This document shows, piece by piece, positions 17,820 to 26,227 of a stretch of 64,000 nucleotides of DNA; position 1 is the first letter of the stretch, and the number at the start of each line of letters is the position of its first letter. A model generated the notes under the pieces. The model worked only from the letters and a program-made list of their open reading frames with translations, was not told the origin of the DNA and searched no databases. This DNA comes from Nocardioides rotundus (GTDB lineage Bacteria; Actinomycetota; Actinomycetes; Propionibacteriales; Nocardioidaceae): assembly GCF_019931675.1 (NCBI RefSeq), contig NZ_CP082922.1:1813001-1877000 (forward strand), given 5' to 3'. The position numbers and the translations under genes were made by a program.

Positions 17820-19028
17820 TCACTTCAGCTGAGCGCTGGAGAGCCCCAGCAGCCGACGGGCCACGATGAGCTGCTGGATCTGCTGGGTGCCCTCGAAGAT
17901 GTCGAGGATCTTGGAGTCGCGCGCCCACTTCTCCAGCAGCTCGCCCTCGGCGTAGCCCACGGCCCCGCAGAGCTCGACGCAGGAGAGGGTCACCTCAGTG
18001 CCCACCCGGCCGGCCTTCGCCTTGGCCATCGAGGCCTCCAGCGAGTTGGGCTTGCGGTTGTCGGCCAGCCAGGCGGCCTGCAGGGTGAGCAGTCGGGCCG
18101 CCTCCCACTCGGCCTCCAGGCGGAGGAAGGTCGCCGCAGCGGCGGGCTGCAGCTGGGCCGGCTTGTCGTAGTCGATCTCGACCCCGGCCTGCTCGAGCAG
18201 GTCGCGGGTGAGGTCGAGCGAGGCGCGGGCGCAGCCGACCGCCATCGCGGCGACCAGCGGGCGGGTGTTGTCGAAGGTCGCCATCGCGCCGGCGAAGCCC
18301 TGCTTGACGTCCACCTCGGGCGAGCCGAGCAGATCCTCGGCCGGGACCCGGCAGTCGGTGAACGTGATGACGGCGGTGTCCGAGGCACGGATGCCGAGCT
18401 TGTGCTCCAGTCGCTCGACCTTCATGCCCGGGTTGTCCTTGCGGACCACGAAGGACTTGATCGCGGCCCGGCCGAGGGACTTGTCCAGGGTGGCCCACAC
18501 GACCACGCTGTCGGCGCGCTCGCCGGAGGTGACGAAGATCTTCTCGCCGTTGAGGACGTACTCGTCGCCGTCCTTGACCGCGGTGGTGCGGATGCTGGCG
18601 GAGTCCGAGCCGGTGCCCGGCTCGGTGATCGCCATGGCGGCCCAGGTGCCGTCGTACCGCTCCAGCTGCTCGTCGGTGGCGACCGAGGCGATGGCGGAGT
18701 TGCCGAGCCCCTGGCGGGGCATGGAGAGCAGCAGCCCGGTGTCGCCCCAGCACATCTCGGCGATGGAGAGGACCGAGGCGAGGTTGGCGCCGTTGCGCAC
18801 GCCGGTGTCCTCGCCCTCGGAGCGGCGCACGCCCGCGGCGCCGGCCCCCTCGGAGGCGCCGGACTCCGAGAGCCCGTCGATCATCGCCGCGAGCATGTCC
18901 AGCTCGCGGGGGTACTCGTGCTCGGCCCGGTCGTACTTCCGGGAGATCGGCCGCAGCATGTTCATCGCGACCTGGTGGGCCTGGTCGACCAGTGCCCGGT
19001 GCTTCTTGGGGACTTCGAGGTTGATCAT
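17820..19028 (-). CDS. Acyl-CoA dehydrogenase family protein (FadE-like)
   Basis: The 402-residue flavoenzyme has the ACAD fold signatures MAITEPGTGSDSASIRTTA (FAD/substrate loop, about residue 130), GEKIFVTSGERAD, and ILDIFEGTQQIQQLIVARRLLG near the C-terminus. It should catalyse alpha,beta-desaturation of an acyl-CoA with electrons passed to ETF. It lies 15 bp after the second ACAD gene, on the same strand, so the two are probably co-transcribed and may form a heteromeric enzyme as reported for some mycobacterial FadE pairs. The acyl substrate cannot be inferred. Confidence 0.88.
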   Translation of the reverse strand: MINLEVPKKHRALVDQAHQVAMNMLRPISRKYDRAEHEYPRELDMLAAMIDGLSESGASEGAGAAGVRRSEGEDTGVRNGANLASVLSIAEMCWGDTGLLLSMPRQGLGNSAIASVATDEQLERYDGTWAAMAITEPGTGSDSASIRTTAVKDGDEYVLNGEKIFVTSGERADSVVVWATLDKSLGRAAIKSFVVRKDNPGMKVERLEHKLGIRASDTAVITFTDCRVPAEDLLGSPEVDVKQGFAGAMATFDNTRPLVAAMAVGCARASLDLTRDLLEQAGVEIDYDKPAQLQPAAAATFLRLEAEWEAARLLTLQAAWLADNRKPNSLEASMAKAKAGRVGTEVTLSCVELCGAVGYAEGELLEKWARDSKILDIFEGTQQIQQLIVARRLLGLSSAQLK

Positions 19029-19043
19029 GGTGGGTGGCCCGTC

Positions 19044-20408
19044 TCAGACGAGCACGCCTCCTTCCATCACGCCGATGGCCCGGAGGTCGCGGTACCACCG
19101 CTCCACCGGGTGCTCCTTGACGAAGCCGTGCCCGCCGAGGAGCTGGACGCCGTCGTTGCCGATCTGCATGCCACGCTCGGTGCACAGGCGCCGGGCCAGT
19201 GCCACCTCGCGGGCGAAGTCCTTGCCCTGGGCGGCACGGCCCGCGGCGCGCCAGGTCGCCAGCCGCATGCCCTGCAGCTCGATGCCGATGTTGGCGACCA
19301 TGAAGGCCACGGACTGGCGGTGGCCGATCGGCTCGCCGAAGGCCTCGCGCTCGTTGACGTAGGGGATGACGCGGTCCAGCACCGCCTGGCCGGTGCCCAC
19401 GGCCAGTGCGCACCAGGCGAGACGCGAGAGCCGGACGCACTCGGTGTAGGTGCTGCCGTCGGTCTCGCCCAGGACGGCGGTGGCCGGCACCCGGACGTCC
19501 TTGAGGTGCAGCGTGGTCAGGGCCGCGGCGCGGACGCCCATCGCGGGCTCCGCCTCGATCTCCAGCCCCTCGGTGCCGGACTCGACGAGGAACAGCACGG
19601 GCCGGTCCTCGAGCAGCGCACCGACCACGAAGAGCTCGGCGTCGGCGCCGCGCGGCACCATCGCCTTGACGCCGTTCAGGACGAAGCCGTCCTCGGAGCG
19701 GGTCGCGGTGGTCTGCGGCCGGAGCACGTCGAAGAGCACCTGCGGCTCGGTCAGGGCGAGCGACGCGGCGGGTACGTCGTCGCCGGTGAACGCCGGCAGG
19801 TAGGTCTGCTGCTGCTCGTCGGTGCCCCAGAGGGCGAGCGCGGTGGCGACCGAGCCCGGAGCGAGGCTGGCGACCGCCAGACCCATGTCGCCCTTGGCCA
19901 GGGCCTCCGCGACCAGGACGCCGGCCGTCGCCGACCGCTGCTCGGCGATCCCGCCGAGCTCGTCGGGCACGCCGAGGAGCGGCAGGCCGACCTCCTGGCC
20001 GGCCTTGAGTACCTCCTCCGGCGCCTGGCACGCGTCGTCCGCCTCGGCGGCGGCCGGCCGGAGCACCTCGGTCGCCAGCTCGCCGACCACGTCGGCGAGC
20101 ATCTGCTCGTCCTCGGTCGGGGTGAGGTCGAAGACGCCGGTGGCGGGCGCGGTCGACGTGCGCGTCCCCGGCTTCTGCGAGCTCCCCATCCGGCGGAACG
20201 AGCGGCCGGCGGTCGTGGCGACCCGGAACCCTCCGCGGGTGACGGTGAAGACGGTCTGCTCGGCCTGCTTGCGCAGGCCGACCCGGTCGAGGACGTCGCT
20301 GCGGGCCAGCCGGTTGAGGCCGGCCACCAGGATGCCGATCGGGTCTCGGTTCTCGCTGCGCGACAGCCCGTTCCGGCCGCCGGGGCGCAGAGTCTTGGTC
20401 AGGGACAT
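19044..20408 (-). CDS. Acyl-CoA dehydrogenase family protein with N-terminal extension
   Basis: The 454-residue protein has an approximately 70-residue basic extension (LTKTLRPGGRNGLSRSENRD ...) before the ACAD N-terminal helical domain (DLTPTEDEQMLADVVGELA). It continues with SLALTEPQVLFDVLRPQTTA, the middle beta domain and the C-terminal helical domain (LLGGHGFVKEHPVERWYRD). The usual TEP-GSD loop is altered, so it may be a non-catalytic or divergent partner of the following ACAD. ATG 20408 lies 8 bp from a perfect TetR-like palindrome, suggesting repression relieved by an acyl-CoA. Confidence 0.85.
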   Translation of the reverse strand: MSLTKTLRPGGRNGLSRSENRDPIGILVAGLNRLARSDVLDRVGLRKQAEQTVFTVTRGGFRVATTAGRSFRRMGSSQKPGTRTSTAPATGVFDLTPTEDEQMLADVVGELATEVLRPAAAEADDACQAPEEVLKAGQEVGLPLLGVPDELGGIAEQRSATAGVLVAEALAKGDMGLAVASLAPGSVATALALWGTDEQQQTYLPAFTGDDVPAASLALTEPQVLFDVLRPQTTATRSEDGFVLNGVKAMVPRGADAELFVVGALLEDRPVLFLVESGTEGLEIEAEPAMGVRAAALTTLHLKDVRVPATAVLGETDGSTYTECVRLSRLAWCALAVGTGQAVLDRVIPYVNEREAFGEPIGHRQSVAFMVANIGIELQGMRLATWRAAGRAAQGKDFAREVALARRLCTERGMQIGNDGVQLLGGHGFVKEHPVERWYRDLRAIGVMEGGVLV

Positions 20409-20416
20409 GCGGATAA

Positions 20417-20433
20417 TGTAACTCGCAGTTACA
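20417..20433. promoter_or_regulatory. Perfect palindromic operator (TetR-like)
   Basis: TGTAACTCGCAGTTACA consists of 7-bp inverted arms around CGC. It ends 8 bp upstream of the acyl-CoA dehydrogenase start, in the divergent gap with the deformylase gene. Size and symmetry fit TetR-family lipid regulators, but no tetR gene is adjacent, so the repressor would act in trans. Confidence 0.7.
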
Positions 20434-20485
20434 CCATCCGGCTACGATGCCGTCCTGTGGGTCGAGTCACCCTACGATGCAGGGC

Positions 20486-21106
20486 ATGACCGAGCAGGCC
20501 CCCGAGACGCCGCACGACCCGCTCCCCGAGGGCGGTCGCGTCCGCCCGATGACCCGGTGGGGTGAGCCGGTCATGCACCGGGCCCAGCGGCCGGTGACGT
20601 CGTACGACGACGAGCTCCGCTCCCTGGTCGCCGACATGACGGCGACCATGTACGCCGCCGAGGGGGTCGGGCTGGCCGCCTGCCAGATCGGGGTCGACCT
20701 GGCCGTCTTCGTCTTCGACTGCCCCGACGAGGACGGCCGCCGGTTCGCGGGCGTCGTCTGCAACCCCGAGCTGACGCTGCCCGAGGGCGTTGACCGGCGG
20801 CTGGACGACGACCTCGAGGGCTGCCTCTCCTACCCCGGCGCGTTCGTCGAGTGCGCCCGACCGGACCGCGCGAGCGTCACCGGCACCGGACTCTCCGGGC
20901 AGCGAGTGGAGTTCTCCGGCAATGGATTGCTGGCACGCTGCCTGCAGCACGAGACCGACCACACGCAGGGCACCGTCTTCGGCGACCGGATCTCGACCAA
21001 GGCGTTCAAGCGGCTGCGCAAGGAGCACGACCGTGCGGCGGAGGACTACCCGCCCCAGTGGCCGGCCGAGCATGCCGGGCCCGAGGCGGTCACCGGCGAG
21101 CTGTGA
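20486..21106 (+). CDS. def: Peptide deformylase
   Basis: ATG 20486 (MTEQAPETPHDPLPEGG) is chosen; an ATG at 20477 is equally in frame. The 206-residue metalloenzyme contains motif 1 GVGLAACQIG (about residue 63), motif 2 EGCLS (about 110) and motif 3 QHETDH (about 155), which supply the metal-binding Cys and two His plus the catalytic Glu. It removes the formyl group from the N-terminal Met of new proteins. It is divergent from the acyl-CoA dehydrogenases and overlaps the convergent rRNA/tRNA methyltransferase gene by 17 bp. Confidence 0.93.
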   Translation: MTEQAPETPHDPLPEGGRVRPMTRWGEPVMHRAQRPVTSYDDELRSLVADMTATMYAAEGVGLAACQIGVDLAVFVFDCPDEDGRRFAGVVCNPELTLPEGVDRRLDDDLEGCLSYPGAFVECARPDRASVTGTGLSGQRVEFSGNGLLARCLQHETDHTQGTVFGDRISTKAFKRLRKEHDRAAEDYPPQWPAEHAGPEAVTGEL

Positions 21107-21893
21107 CGTAGCAGGCCACCGCCGCGGCGGCCGCGACGTTGAGCGAGTCGACGCCGCCGTGCATCGGGATGATCGCCCGACGGTCCGCGGCGGCCTGCCA
21201 GCGCGCCGAGAGGCCGTGACCCTCCGACCCGAGGACCAGGGCCACCCGGTCCAGGCCGGCGACCGCCTCCTCCACCGGGACCGCGTCGGCGGCGAGGGTG
21301 AGCGCGACGGTGGTGAAGCCGCGCTGGGAGAGGTCCGGCAGGGCGTCGTACCACTCCGGCAGCCGGGTCCACGGCACGGAGAACACCGCGCCCATCGCGA
21401 CCTTGACCGCGCGCCGGTAGAGCGGGTCCGCGCACCGCGGGGAGAGCAGCACCGCGTCGAAGCCGAGGGCGGCGGCGCAGCGCAGGATGGCGCCGACGTT
21501 GGTGTGGTCGACGACGTCCTCCAGCACCAGCACGCTCCGCGCGCCGGCGAGCACCTCGTCGACCGAGGGCAGCGGCGTGCGCTCCAGCGACGCGAGGGCG
21601 CCGCGGTGCACGTGGAAGCCGGTGACCTGCTCGGCCAGCGCCTCGCTGACCACGAAGCAGGGAGCGTCGGAGGCGTCGAGCACGTCGGCCAGCCCGGCCA
21701 GCCAGCGCTCGGCCATGAGGAAGGAGCGCGGGCGATGGCCGGCCTCGACGGCGCGCCGGACCACCTTCTCCCCCTCGGCGAGGAAGAGCCCGTGCTCGGC
21801 CTCCAGGTGCTTGCGCAGCTCGACGTCGCGCAGGTCGCGGTAGTCCCCCAGCCGAGGGTCCGCCGGGTCGTCGACCCGGACCAGCTCAGCCAC
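21090..21893 (-). CDS. TrmH/SpoU-family RNA 2'-O-methyltransferase
   Basis: The 267-residue protein has an N-terminal substrate-binding domain (about 1-105, with LRKHLEAEHGLFLAEGEKVV) and a C-terminal SPOUT domain. SPOUT motifs are VLVLEDVVDHTNVGAILRCA (motif 1), LVLGSEGHGLS (motif 2) and IPMHGGVDSLNVAAAAAVA (motif 3), forming the SAM-binding trefoil knot. The target nucleotide in rRNA or tRNA is unknown. GTG 21893 overlaps the end of the uroporphyrinogen methyltransferase gene by 8 bp, so the two are co-transcribed. Confidence 0.9.
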   Translation of the reverse strand: MAELVRVDDPADPRLGDYRDLRDVELRKHLEAEHGLFLAEGEKVVRRAVEAGHRPRSFLMAERWLAGLADVLDASDAPCFVVSEALAEQVTGFHVHRGALASLERTPLPSVDEVLAGARSVLVLEDVVDHTNVGAILRCAAALGFDAVLLSPRCADPLYRRAVKVAMGAVFSVPWTRLPEWYDALPDLSQRGFTTVALTLAADAVPVEEAVAGLDRVALVLGSEGHGLSARWQAAADRRAIIPMHGGVDSLNVAAAAAVACYVTARR

Positions 21894-23118
21894 GCGCGTA
21901 GTGCTCCGGGCGGGCCAGCGCCACCACGTCGCCGACGACGATGATGGCGGGCGGGCGGACCTGCTCGGCGACCAGGTCGTCGCCCAGGGCGGCCAGGGTC
22001 GAGAGCACGGTGCGCTCCCCCGGCATCGTGCCCTCCACGATCACCGCGACGGGGGTGTCCGGCGCGCGCCCGCCCTCGACGAGCGCGGCGGCGATCGCCG
22101 GGGCGTTCTCCACCGCCATCATCAGCACGACCGTGCCACGCAGGCGGGCCAACGCCTCCCAGTCGACCAGCGACTCGGGATGACCCGGCGGCAGGTGGCC
22201 GCTGACCACGCAGAACTCGTGCGTCATGCCGCGGTGGGTCACCGGGATCCCGGCGCGGGCGGGTACGGCGATCGCCGAGGACAGCCCCGGCACGACCTCG
22301 ACCGGCACCCCGGCCTCGGCGCACGCCAGCAGCTCCTCGAAGCCGCGGCCGAAGACGAAGTTGTCGCCGCCCTTGAAGCGCACCACCCGCTTGCCCTCGC
22401 GAGCCCGGTCCACCAGGACCCGGTTGATCTCCTCCTGCAGGGCCGAGCGGCCGCGCGGCAGCTTCGCCACGTCCACCAGCTCCACATGCGCCCCCAGCTC
22501 GTCGAGCAGCTCGCGCGGCGCCAGCCGGTCGGCCACCACCACGTCGGCGCTCGCCAGCGCGTGCCGCGCGGCGGCGCTCACCAGGTCCGGATCGCCGGGG
22601 CCGCCGCCCACCAGGACGACGCCGGGCTGGCTCTCGTGGGCCGAGGAGACGTCGATCTCGCCCGAGCCGATCGCCGCCATGACCGCGTCCCGCAGGCCCG
22701 CCGACCGCCGGGGCTCTCGGTTGCCGAGGACGGCCACCGTCATGCCGCCGTACCGGCCGACCGCCGGGGTCCAGGCCGAGCCCTCGCGACCGTCGTCGGA
22801 GCGGACGCAGAAGATCCGCCGCTCCTCGGCTGCGGCGCTGACCCGCTCGTTGGCGTCGGGGTCGTCGGTCGCGGCGACGACGTACCACGCACCATCGAGG
22901 TCGCCCTCCTCGAAGCCGCGCGCCGCCCAGGTGATCTCCGAGGTCATGCCCTCGATCGCGGGGGTGACCTCGGGCGAGACCAGCAGGACGTCAGCGCCGG
23001 CCGCGATCAGGGCCGGCACGCGGCGCTGGGCGACGTGACCGCCGCCCACGACCACCACGCGGCGTCCGGCGAGGCGCAGTCCGACGGGGTACGGCGCGGG
23101 GTCGGTCTGCTCGGTCAC
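21886..23118 (-). CDS. cobA: Uroporphyrinogen-III C-methyltransferase with CysG_N-type domain
   Basis: The 410-residue fusion has two parts. Residues about 10-150 form a Rossmann precorrin-2 dehydrogenase-like domain ([19 protein letters not shown]). Residues about 165-405 form the SAM-dependent uroporphyrinogen-III methyltransferase domain, with [38 protein letters not shown] and [15 protein letters not shown]. It makes precorrin-2, the branch point to sirohaem and cobalamin. This is the same cofactor family implied by the B12 riboswitch 12 kb upstream, but the gene itself has no riboswitch. Confidence 0.9.
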   Translation of the reverse strand: MTEQTDPAPYPVGLRLAGRRVVVVGGGHVAQRRVPALIAAGADVLLVSPEVTPAIEGMTSEITWAARGFEEGDLDGAWYVVAATDDPDANERVSAAAEERRIFCVRSDDGREGSAWTPAVGRYGGMTVAVLGNREPRRSAGLRDAVMAAIGSGEIDVSSAHESQPGVVLVGGGPGDPDLVSAAARHALASADVVVADRLAPRELLDELGAHVELVDVAKLPRGRSALQEEINRVLVDRAREGKRVVRFKGGDNFVFGRGFEELLACAEAGVPVEVVPGLSSAIAVPARAGIPVTHRGMTHEFCVVSGHLPPGHPESLVDWEALARLRGTVVLMMAVENAPAIAAALVEGGRAPDTPVAVIVEGTMPGERTVLSTLAALGDDLVAEQVRPPAIIVVGDVVALARPEHYARG

Positions 23119-23168
23119 GGCACCAGTCTGGTGGTCCGCGCTCAGGGGTCCGGACTAGGGTCCACGTC

Positions 23169-23690
23169 ATGAGCATCGAGCGACCCGTCAAGCCCGACCC
23201 CTACGACCTGCTCCCTGCCACCGCCTCCTTCACCGTGACCAGCGAGGACGTCGCCGACGGCCAGCCGCTGGGCCCGGGCCAGGTGGCCTCCGAGGGCAAC
23301 ATCAGCCCGCAGCTGTCCTGGTCCGGCGCGCCGGAGGGGACGAAGTCCTACGTCGTCACCTGCTTCGACCCCGACGCGCCGACGCCGTCCGGCTTCTGGC
23401 ACTGGGTGCTGGTGGACCTGCCCGCCGACGTCACCTCGCTGGACACCGGCGCGGCCGCCGGCGATCTCCCCGGGAAGGCGTTCCACGTGCGCAACGACGG
23501 GAGCGAGAAGGGCTTCATGGGCGCCGCTCCGCCACCGGGCGACCAGGTGCACCGCTACTACTTCGTGGTGCACGCGGTGTCGGAGGAGTCGCTGGGGGTG
23601 GACGACGACGCCTCCGCGGCGGTCGTCTCCTTCAACCTCGCCTTCAAGACCCTCGGCCGGGCGATCCTGACCGGCACCTACCAGCACTGA
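23169..23690 (+). CDS. YbhB/YbcL family phosphatidylethanolamine-binding-like protein
   Basis: The 173-residue protein has the PEBP/RKIP-like fold: [39 protein letters not shown] (the DPDAP and HW ligand-pocket motifs), [19 protein letters not shown] and [10 protein letters not shown]. It has no signal peptide. Bacterial members have no settled function. It is divergent from cobA with a 50-bp gap and convergent with the sortase gene. Confidence 0.9.
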   Translation: MSIERPVKPDPYDLLPATASFTVTSEDVADGQPLGPGQVASEGNISPQLSWSGAPEGTKSYVVTCFDPDAPTPSGFWHWVLVDLPADVTSLDTGAAAGDLPGKAFHVRNDGSEKGFMGAAPPPGDQVHRYYFVVHAVSEESLGVDDDASAAVVSFNLAFKTLGRAILTGTYQH

Positions 23691-23705
23691 TTCCGCGGCT
23701 CGTCG

Positions 23706-24413
23706 TCAGCGCCGTACCCGCTCGGCGGTGACGACCACGTTGCTGAGGTACTGGGTGCCGTCCCAGTCCTCGCAGGTCAGCAGGATCAGCCGTCCGGGCA
23801 CCTCCTGGGAGAAGATCGCCTGCGCGCGGTCCGCCAGCCGCCCCTTGGTCAGCACCTCCACGTCGGTGACCCGGTAGGCCAGCGGGCCGCGCCGGGTGCC
23901 GACGCGCACCCGGTCGCCCGGGGCCACCCGCTCCAGCTCGTTCAGCGGCGCGGCGCCGTCGTGCACGGTGTGGCCGGCGATGAGTGCGCTACCGCGCGCC
24001 GCGCCCGGCAGCGCGCCCTCGGCCCACCAGCCGAGGCGACCCGGGTCCGCCGGCGGGATGAGCACGCCGTCGGGCGCGTCGACCGGCTCGACCGGAGCGG
24101 AGACGCCCAGGCTCGGCAGGTCCACCCGGGTGGGCTCCGCGGGCCGCGGTGCCGGGCGCGGCGTCTCCCGCGGCGCCGGGACGTCCCGCACCGGGAGTGC
24201 GCGCGGCCCGGTGCCCGTCGAGGCGCCGCTCGCCGATGCGCCGGTCGGCCGGGCGGTCACCTCGGTGTCGGAGGTGGCGCGCAGCTGCTGCCCGCACGCC
24301 ACGACGAGCAGTGCCGCGCCCGTGGTCAGGAGTACGGCGGTCAGCCGGGGGCGTGGGACGGGGCGGCCGCGATGGCGCCCCGGGCGCACGGATCCTGGTC
24401 GATCTGGTGACAT
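23706..24413 (-). CDS. Sortase family transpeptidase (class E/F-like)
   Basis: The start is ambiguous: ATG 24413 is used, ATG 24428 is possible. The approximately 235-residue protein has a basic N-terminus, one membrane anchor (LTAVLLTTGAALLVVACG), a Pro/Ala-rich linker and a C-terminal sortase barrel (about 100-235). Catalytic His is in ALIAGHTVHDG and Cys in LILLTCEDWDG. The Arg normally found about 8-10 residues after the Cys is not evident; the segment reads GTQYLSNVVV. It may attach secreted proteins to peptidoglycan. The neighbouring secreted proteins are plausible partners. Confidence 0.82.
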   Translation of the reverse strand: MSPDRPGSVRPGRHRGRPVPRPRLTAVLLTTGAALLVVACGQQLRATSDTEVTARPTGASASGASTGTGPRALPVRDVPAPRETPRPAPRPAEPTRVDLPSLGVSAPVEPVDAPDGVLIPPADPGRLGWWAEGALPGAARGSALIAGHTVHDGAAPLNELERVAPGDRVRVGTRRGPLAYRVTDVEVLTKGRLADRAQAIFSQEVPGRLILLTCEDWDGTQYLSNVVVTAERVRR

Positions 24414-24494
24414 ATACCAAAGTCTCATGGTCTACTAGTACTCAAGTCTGGTGGCCGTCGTCCTCCCCCGGCCACGCTCGAACGGAGTTCCCTC

Positions 24495-25013
24495 ATGTCA
24501 CGCCTTCCCCGCCTCGTGGCGACGCTCGCCCTGGCCGTCCTCGCCACCCTCCTGCCCGGCCTCGCCACCTCACCGGCGAGCGCCTCCCTCGCCCCACTCG
24601 CCCCGGTCGACCCGGACGCCGACCCGCAGAAGAACCTCGACGAGTTCGAGACCCGCGTGGTCCACCTGATCAACAAGCGGCGCGTCGCCCGCGACCGGGT
24701 GCCGGTGCGCCGCATCCAGAGCTGCCAGGACACCGGCGCCGAGCGGTGGGCCCAGAAGCTGACCACCGTGGACACCAAGGCCCATCGCGACATGGGCAAG
24801 GTCCTGCGCGACTGCCGGCTGCAGTGGGTCGGCGAGGTCATCGCCTGGGGTGGGGGCGACCCCACCCCGCGGCAGATCGTGGACGCGTGGATGGCCTCCG
24901 AGGGCCACCGCACGGTGATCATGAAGGGCCGCGCGCGGGTCGCCGGGATCGGCGTCCGGCGCGCTGACGACGGCGAGCTCAACATCGTCTTGACCTTCGG
25001 CCAGCGCCGCTGA
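24495..25013 (+). CDS. Secreted CAP (SCP-like) domain protein
   Basis: The 172-residue protein starts with a Sec signal peptide (MSRLPRLVATLALAVLATLL...ASPASA, cleavage near residue 33). It is followed by a compact CAP domain: NLDEFETRVVHLINKRRVAR, SCQDTGAERWAQKL, VGEVIAWGGG, IVDAWMASEGHRTVIM and AGIGVRRADDGELNIVLTFG. The HR/HxxxM and GEV(I) positions match bacterial CAP proteins. It would be exported. It lies between the divergent sortase and a convergent surface protein, suggesting an envelope-related set. Confidence 0.88.
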   Translation: MSRLPRLVATLALAVLATLLPGLATSPASASLAPLAPVDPDADPQKNLDEFETRVVHLINKRRVARDRVPVRRIQSCQDTGAERWAQKLTTVDTKAHRDMGKVLRDCRLQWVGEVIAWGGGDPTPRQIVDAWMASEGHRTVIMKGRARVAGIGVRRADDGELNIVLTFGQRR

Positions 25014-25014
25014 C

Positions 25015-25047
25015 CCGGTGGCCCGGCACGAACGGCCGGGCCACCGG
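25015..25047. terminator. Bidirectional hairpin terminator
   Basis: A perfect 13-bp stem pairs CCGGTGGCCCGGC (25015-25027) with GCCGGGCCACCGG (25035-25047) around loop ACGAACG. It starts directly after the CAP-gene stop and lies before the end of the convergent surface-protein gene. Confidence 0.75.
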
Positions 25048-25066
25048 TCCTGCGAGCACGGGCGCG

Positions 25067-25909
25067 TCAGCCCCGGCGCCGCCGCAGCAGCACGGCACCG
25101 CCGCTGAGCGCGGCCAGGCCGGCCGCGCCGGCGAGCGCCGTGAGCGCGAGCGCGTTGTCCGGCTCGGCCGTGGCACCCGCGGCCACCTCCGTGGGCACGG
25201 CCGCCGCCTCCTCGGGAGCCGCGGACGGCGGCTGTGTCGCCGCGGGCGCCGGGCTCTCCTCGGAGTCCTCGGTCCCCAGGACCGACGGGCTCTCGCTCGG
25301 CTGCTCGGTCGGCTCCGGGGTCTCGGTCTCCTCGGTGGGCAGGACCGTGGGCGACTCCGTGGGCGACGGCTCCGCCGTCGGCGTGGGCTCCGGGGTGGGG
25401 GCGTCGCAGCCCTGCACCCAGAAGACCTTGGACTTCACGTCCGACCCCTGGGAGCCGGTGGTGTTGACCGTCAGCTTCACGTGGTAGCCCTGCTGGGGCT
25501 GAGGCGAGCCGTCGAAGGACAGCGTGTAGGCCTGCGAGCCGTCCGGGTCGCCGCCGGCCCCGCCCGCGGGGTCGTCCTGGAGGGTGACCGTGCCCGGTCC
25601 GTCGACCGAGAGGCTGCCGTCCGTCGTCGACGCCTGCAGCGCGAACGTCACCGTCGAGGTCGCGGCGTCGTCGAAGTTGAACCAGTCGATGGTGAAGGTG
25701 CAGCCGACGTGCGGGTCGTTGTCCGGCACGGACTCGATGTCGGTGCCGTCGACCTTGACGGTGCCGTTGTTGCCGGGTGGGTCGGCCATTGCGGCGGGCG
25801 CGAGGCCCAGGCCGGCACCGGCGAACACGACAGCGGACCCGGCGACGGCGATCCCCCGGACACGCCGCCGCGGAACCGGACCCGGCAGGTGGGTCTGGAT
25901 GCGATACAT
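25067..25909 (-). CDS. Secreted Pro/Glu/Thr-rich surface protein with C-terminal membrane anchor
   Basis: ATG 25909 is set by a strong GGAGGAGGAG Shine-Dalgarno; the frame upstream is shadow. The 280-residue protein has a signal peptide with an Arg cluster (PRRRVRGIAVAGSAVVFAG ... AMA). A beta-rich domain follows (about 35-165, one disulfide probably between the Cys in VGCTFTIDW and VQGCDAP). Then comes a long P/T/E/S low-complexity stalk (about 170-240), a hydrophobic helix and RRRRG. This is the layout of a sortase substrate, but no LPXTG-like motif is seen; the helix is preceded by EPDNALALTALAG. It may be membrane-anchored or use a non-canonical signal. Confidence 0.8.
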   Translation of the reverse strand: MYRIQTHLPGPVPRRRVRGIAVAGSAVVFAGAGLGLAPAAMADPPGNNGTVKVDGTDIESVPDNDPHVGCTFTIDWFNFDDAATSTVTFALQASTTDGSLSVDGPGTVTLQDDPAGGAGGDPDGSQAYTLSFDGSPQPQQGYHVKLTVNTTGSQGSDVKSKVFWVQGCDAPTPEPTPTAEPSPTESPTVLPTEETETPEPTEQPSESPSVLGTEDSEESPAPAATQPPSAAPEEAAAVPTEVAAGATAEPDNALALTALAGAAGLAALSGGAVLLRRRRG

Positions 25910-25927
25910 GGTCGAGCTCCTCCTCCC

Positions 25928-26050
25928 GGTGCGCGCGCGACGCGCACCGTTGCCGGCCGCCCGCACCTCCCCCCAGGAGGAGCCAGGTGGGAGCTGCCCG
26001 TCACACCCCCGTGACGGTTCAGACAGCTCGCGCACACCCCCCAAGGTGTG
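25928..26050 (-). other. Structured 5' leader of the surface-protein gene
   Basis: The 318-bp gap 25910-26227 contains no gene. Next to the surface-protein start it holds three perfect small hairpins: GGTGCGCG/CGCGCACC (25928-25948), CGTCAC/GTGACG (25999-26016) and CACACC/GGTGTG (26033-26050). Consecutive hairpins in a leader suggest post-transcriptional control. I could not match it to the c-di-AMP riboswitch or any other known class. Beyond 26050 nothing further is seen. Confidence 0.4.
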
Positions 26051-26227
26051 GCCCGTGCCCTGATAAGACACCCGAGACCACGCTGCGTGACAGCGGAATC
26101 GTCCTGACCTTCGGCTAGATGACGGCCGTCGCAGGTCGCGGTGGACGCGTCCAAGGGCGGGTTGCGCCGTTCTTCGGTCGCCGGCGACCGTCTTGACCCC
26201 ACGGCGCCGAGCGGGTATCCCCGGGGC

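Noticed and set aside
25910-26227. c-di-AMP (ydaO/yuaA) riboswitch upstream of the surface protein
   Set aside because: The envelope-protein context suggested it, but the conserved core segments are not found.
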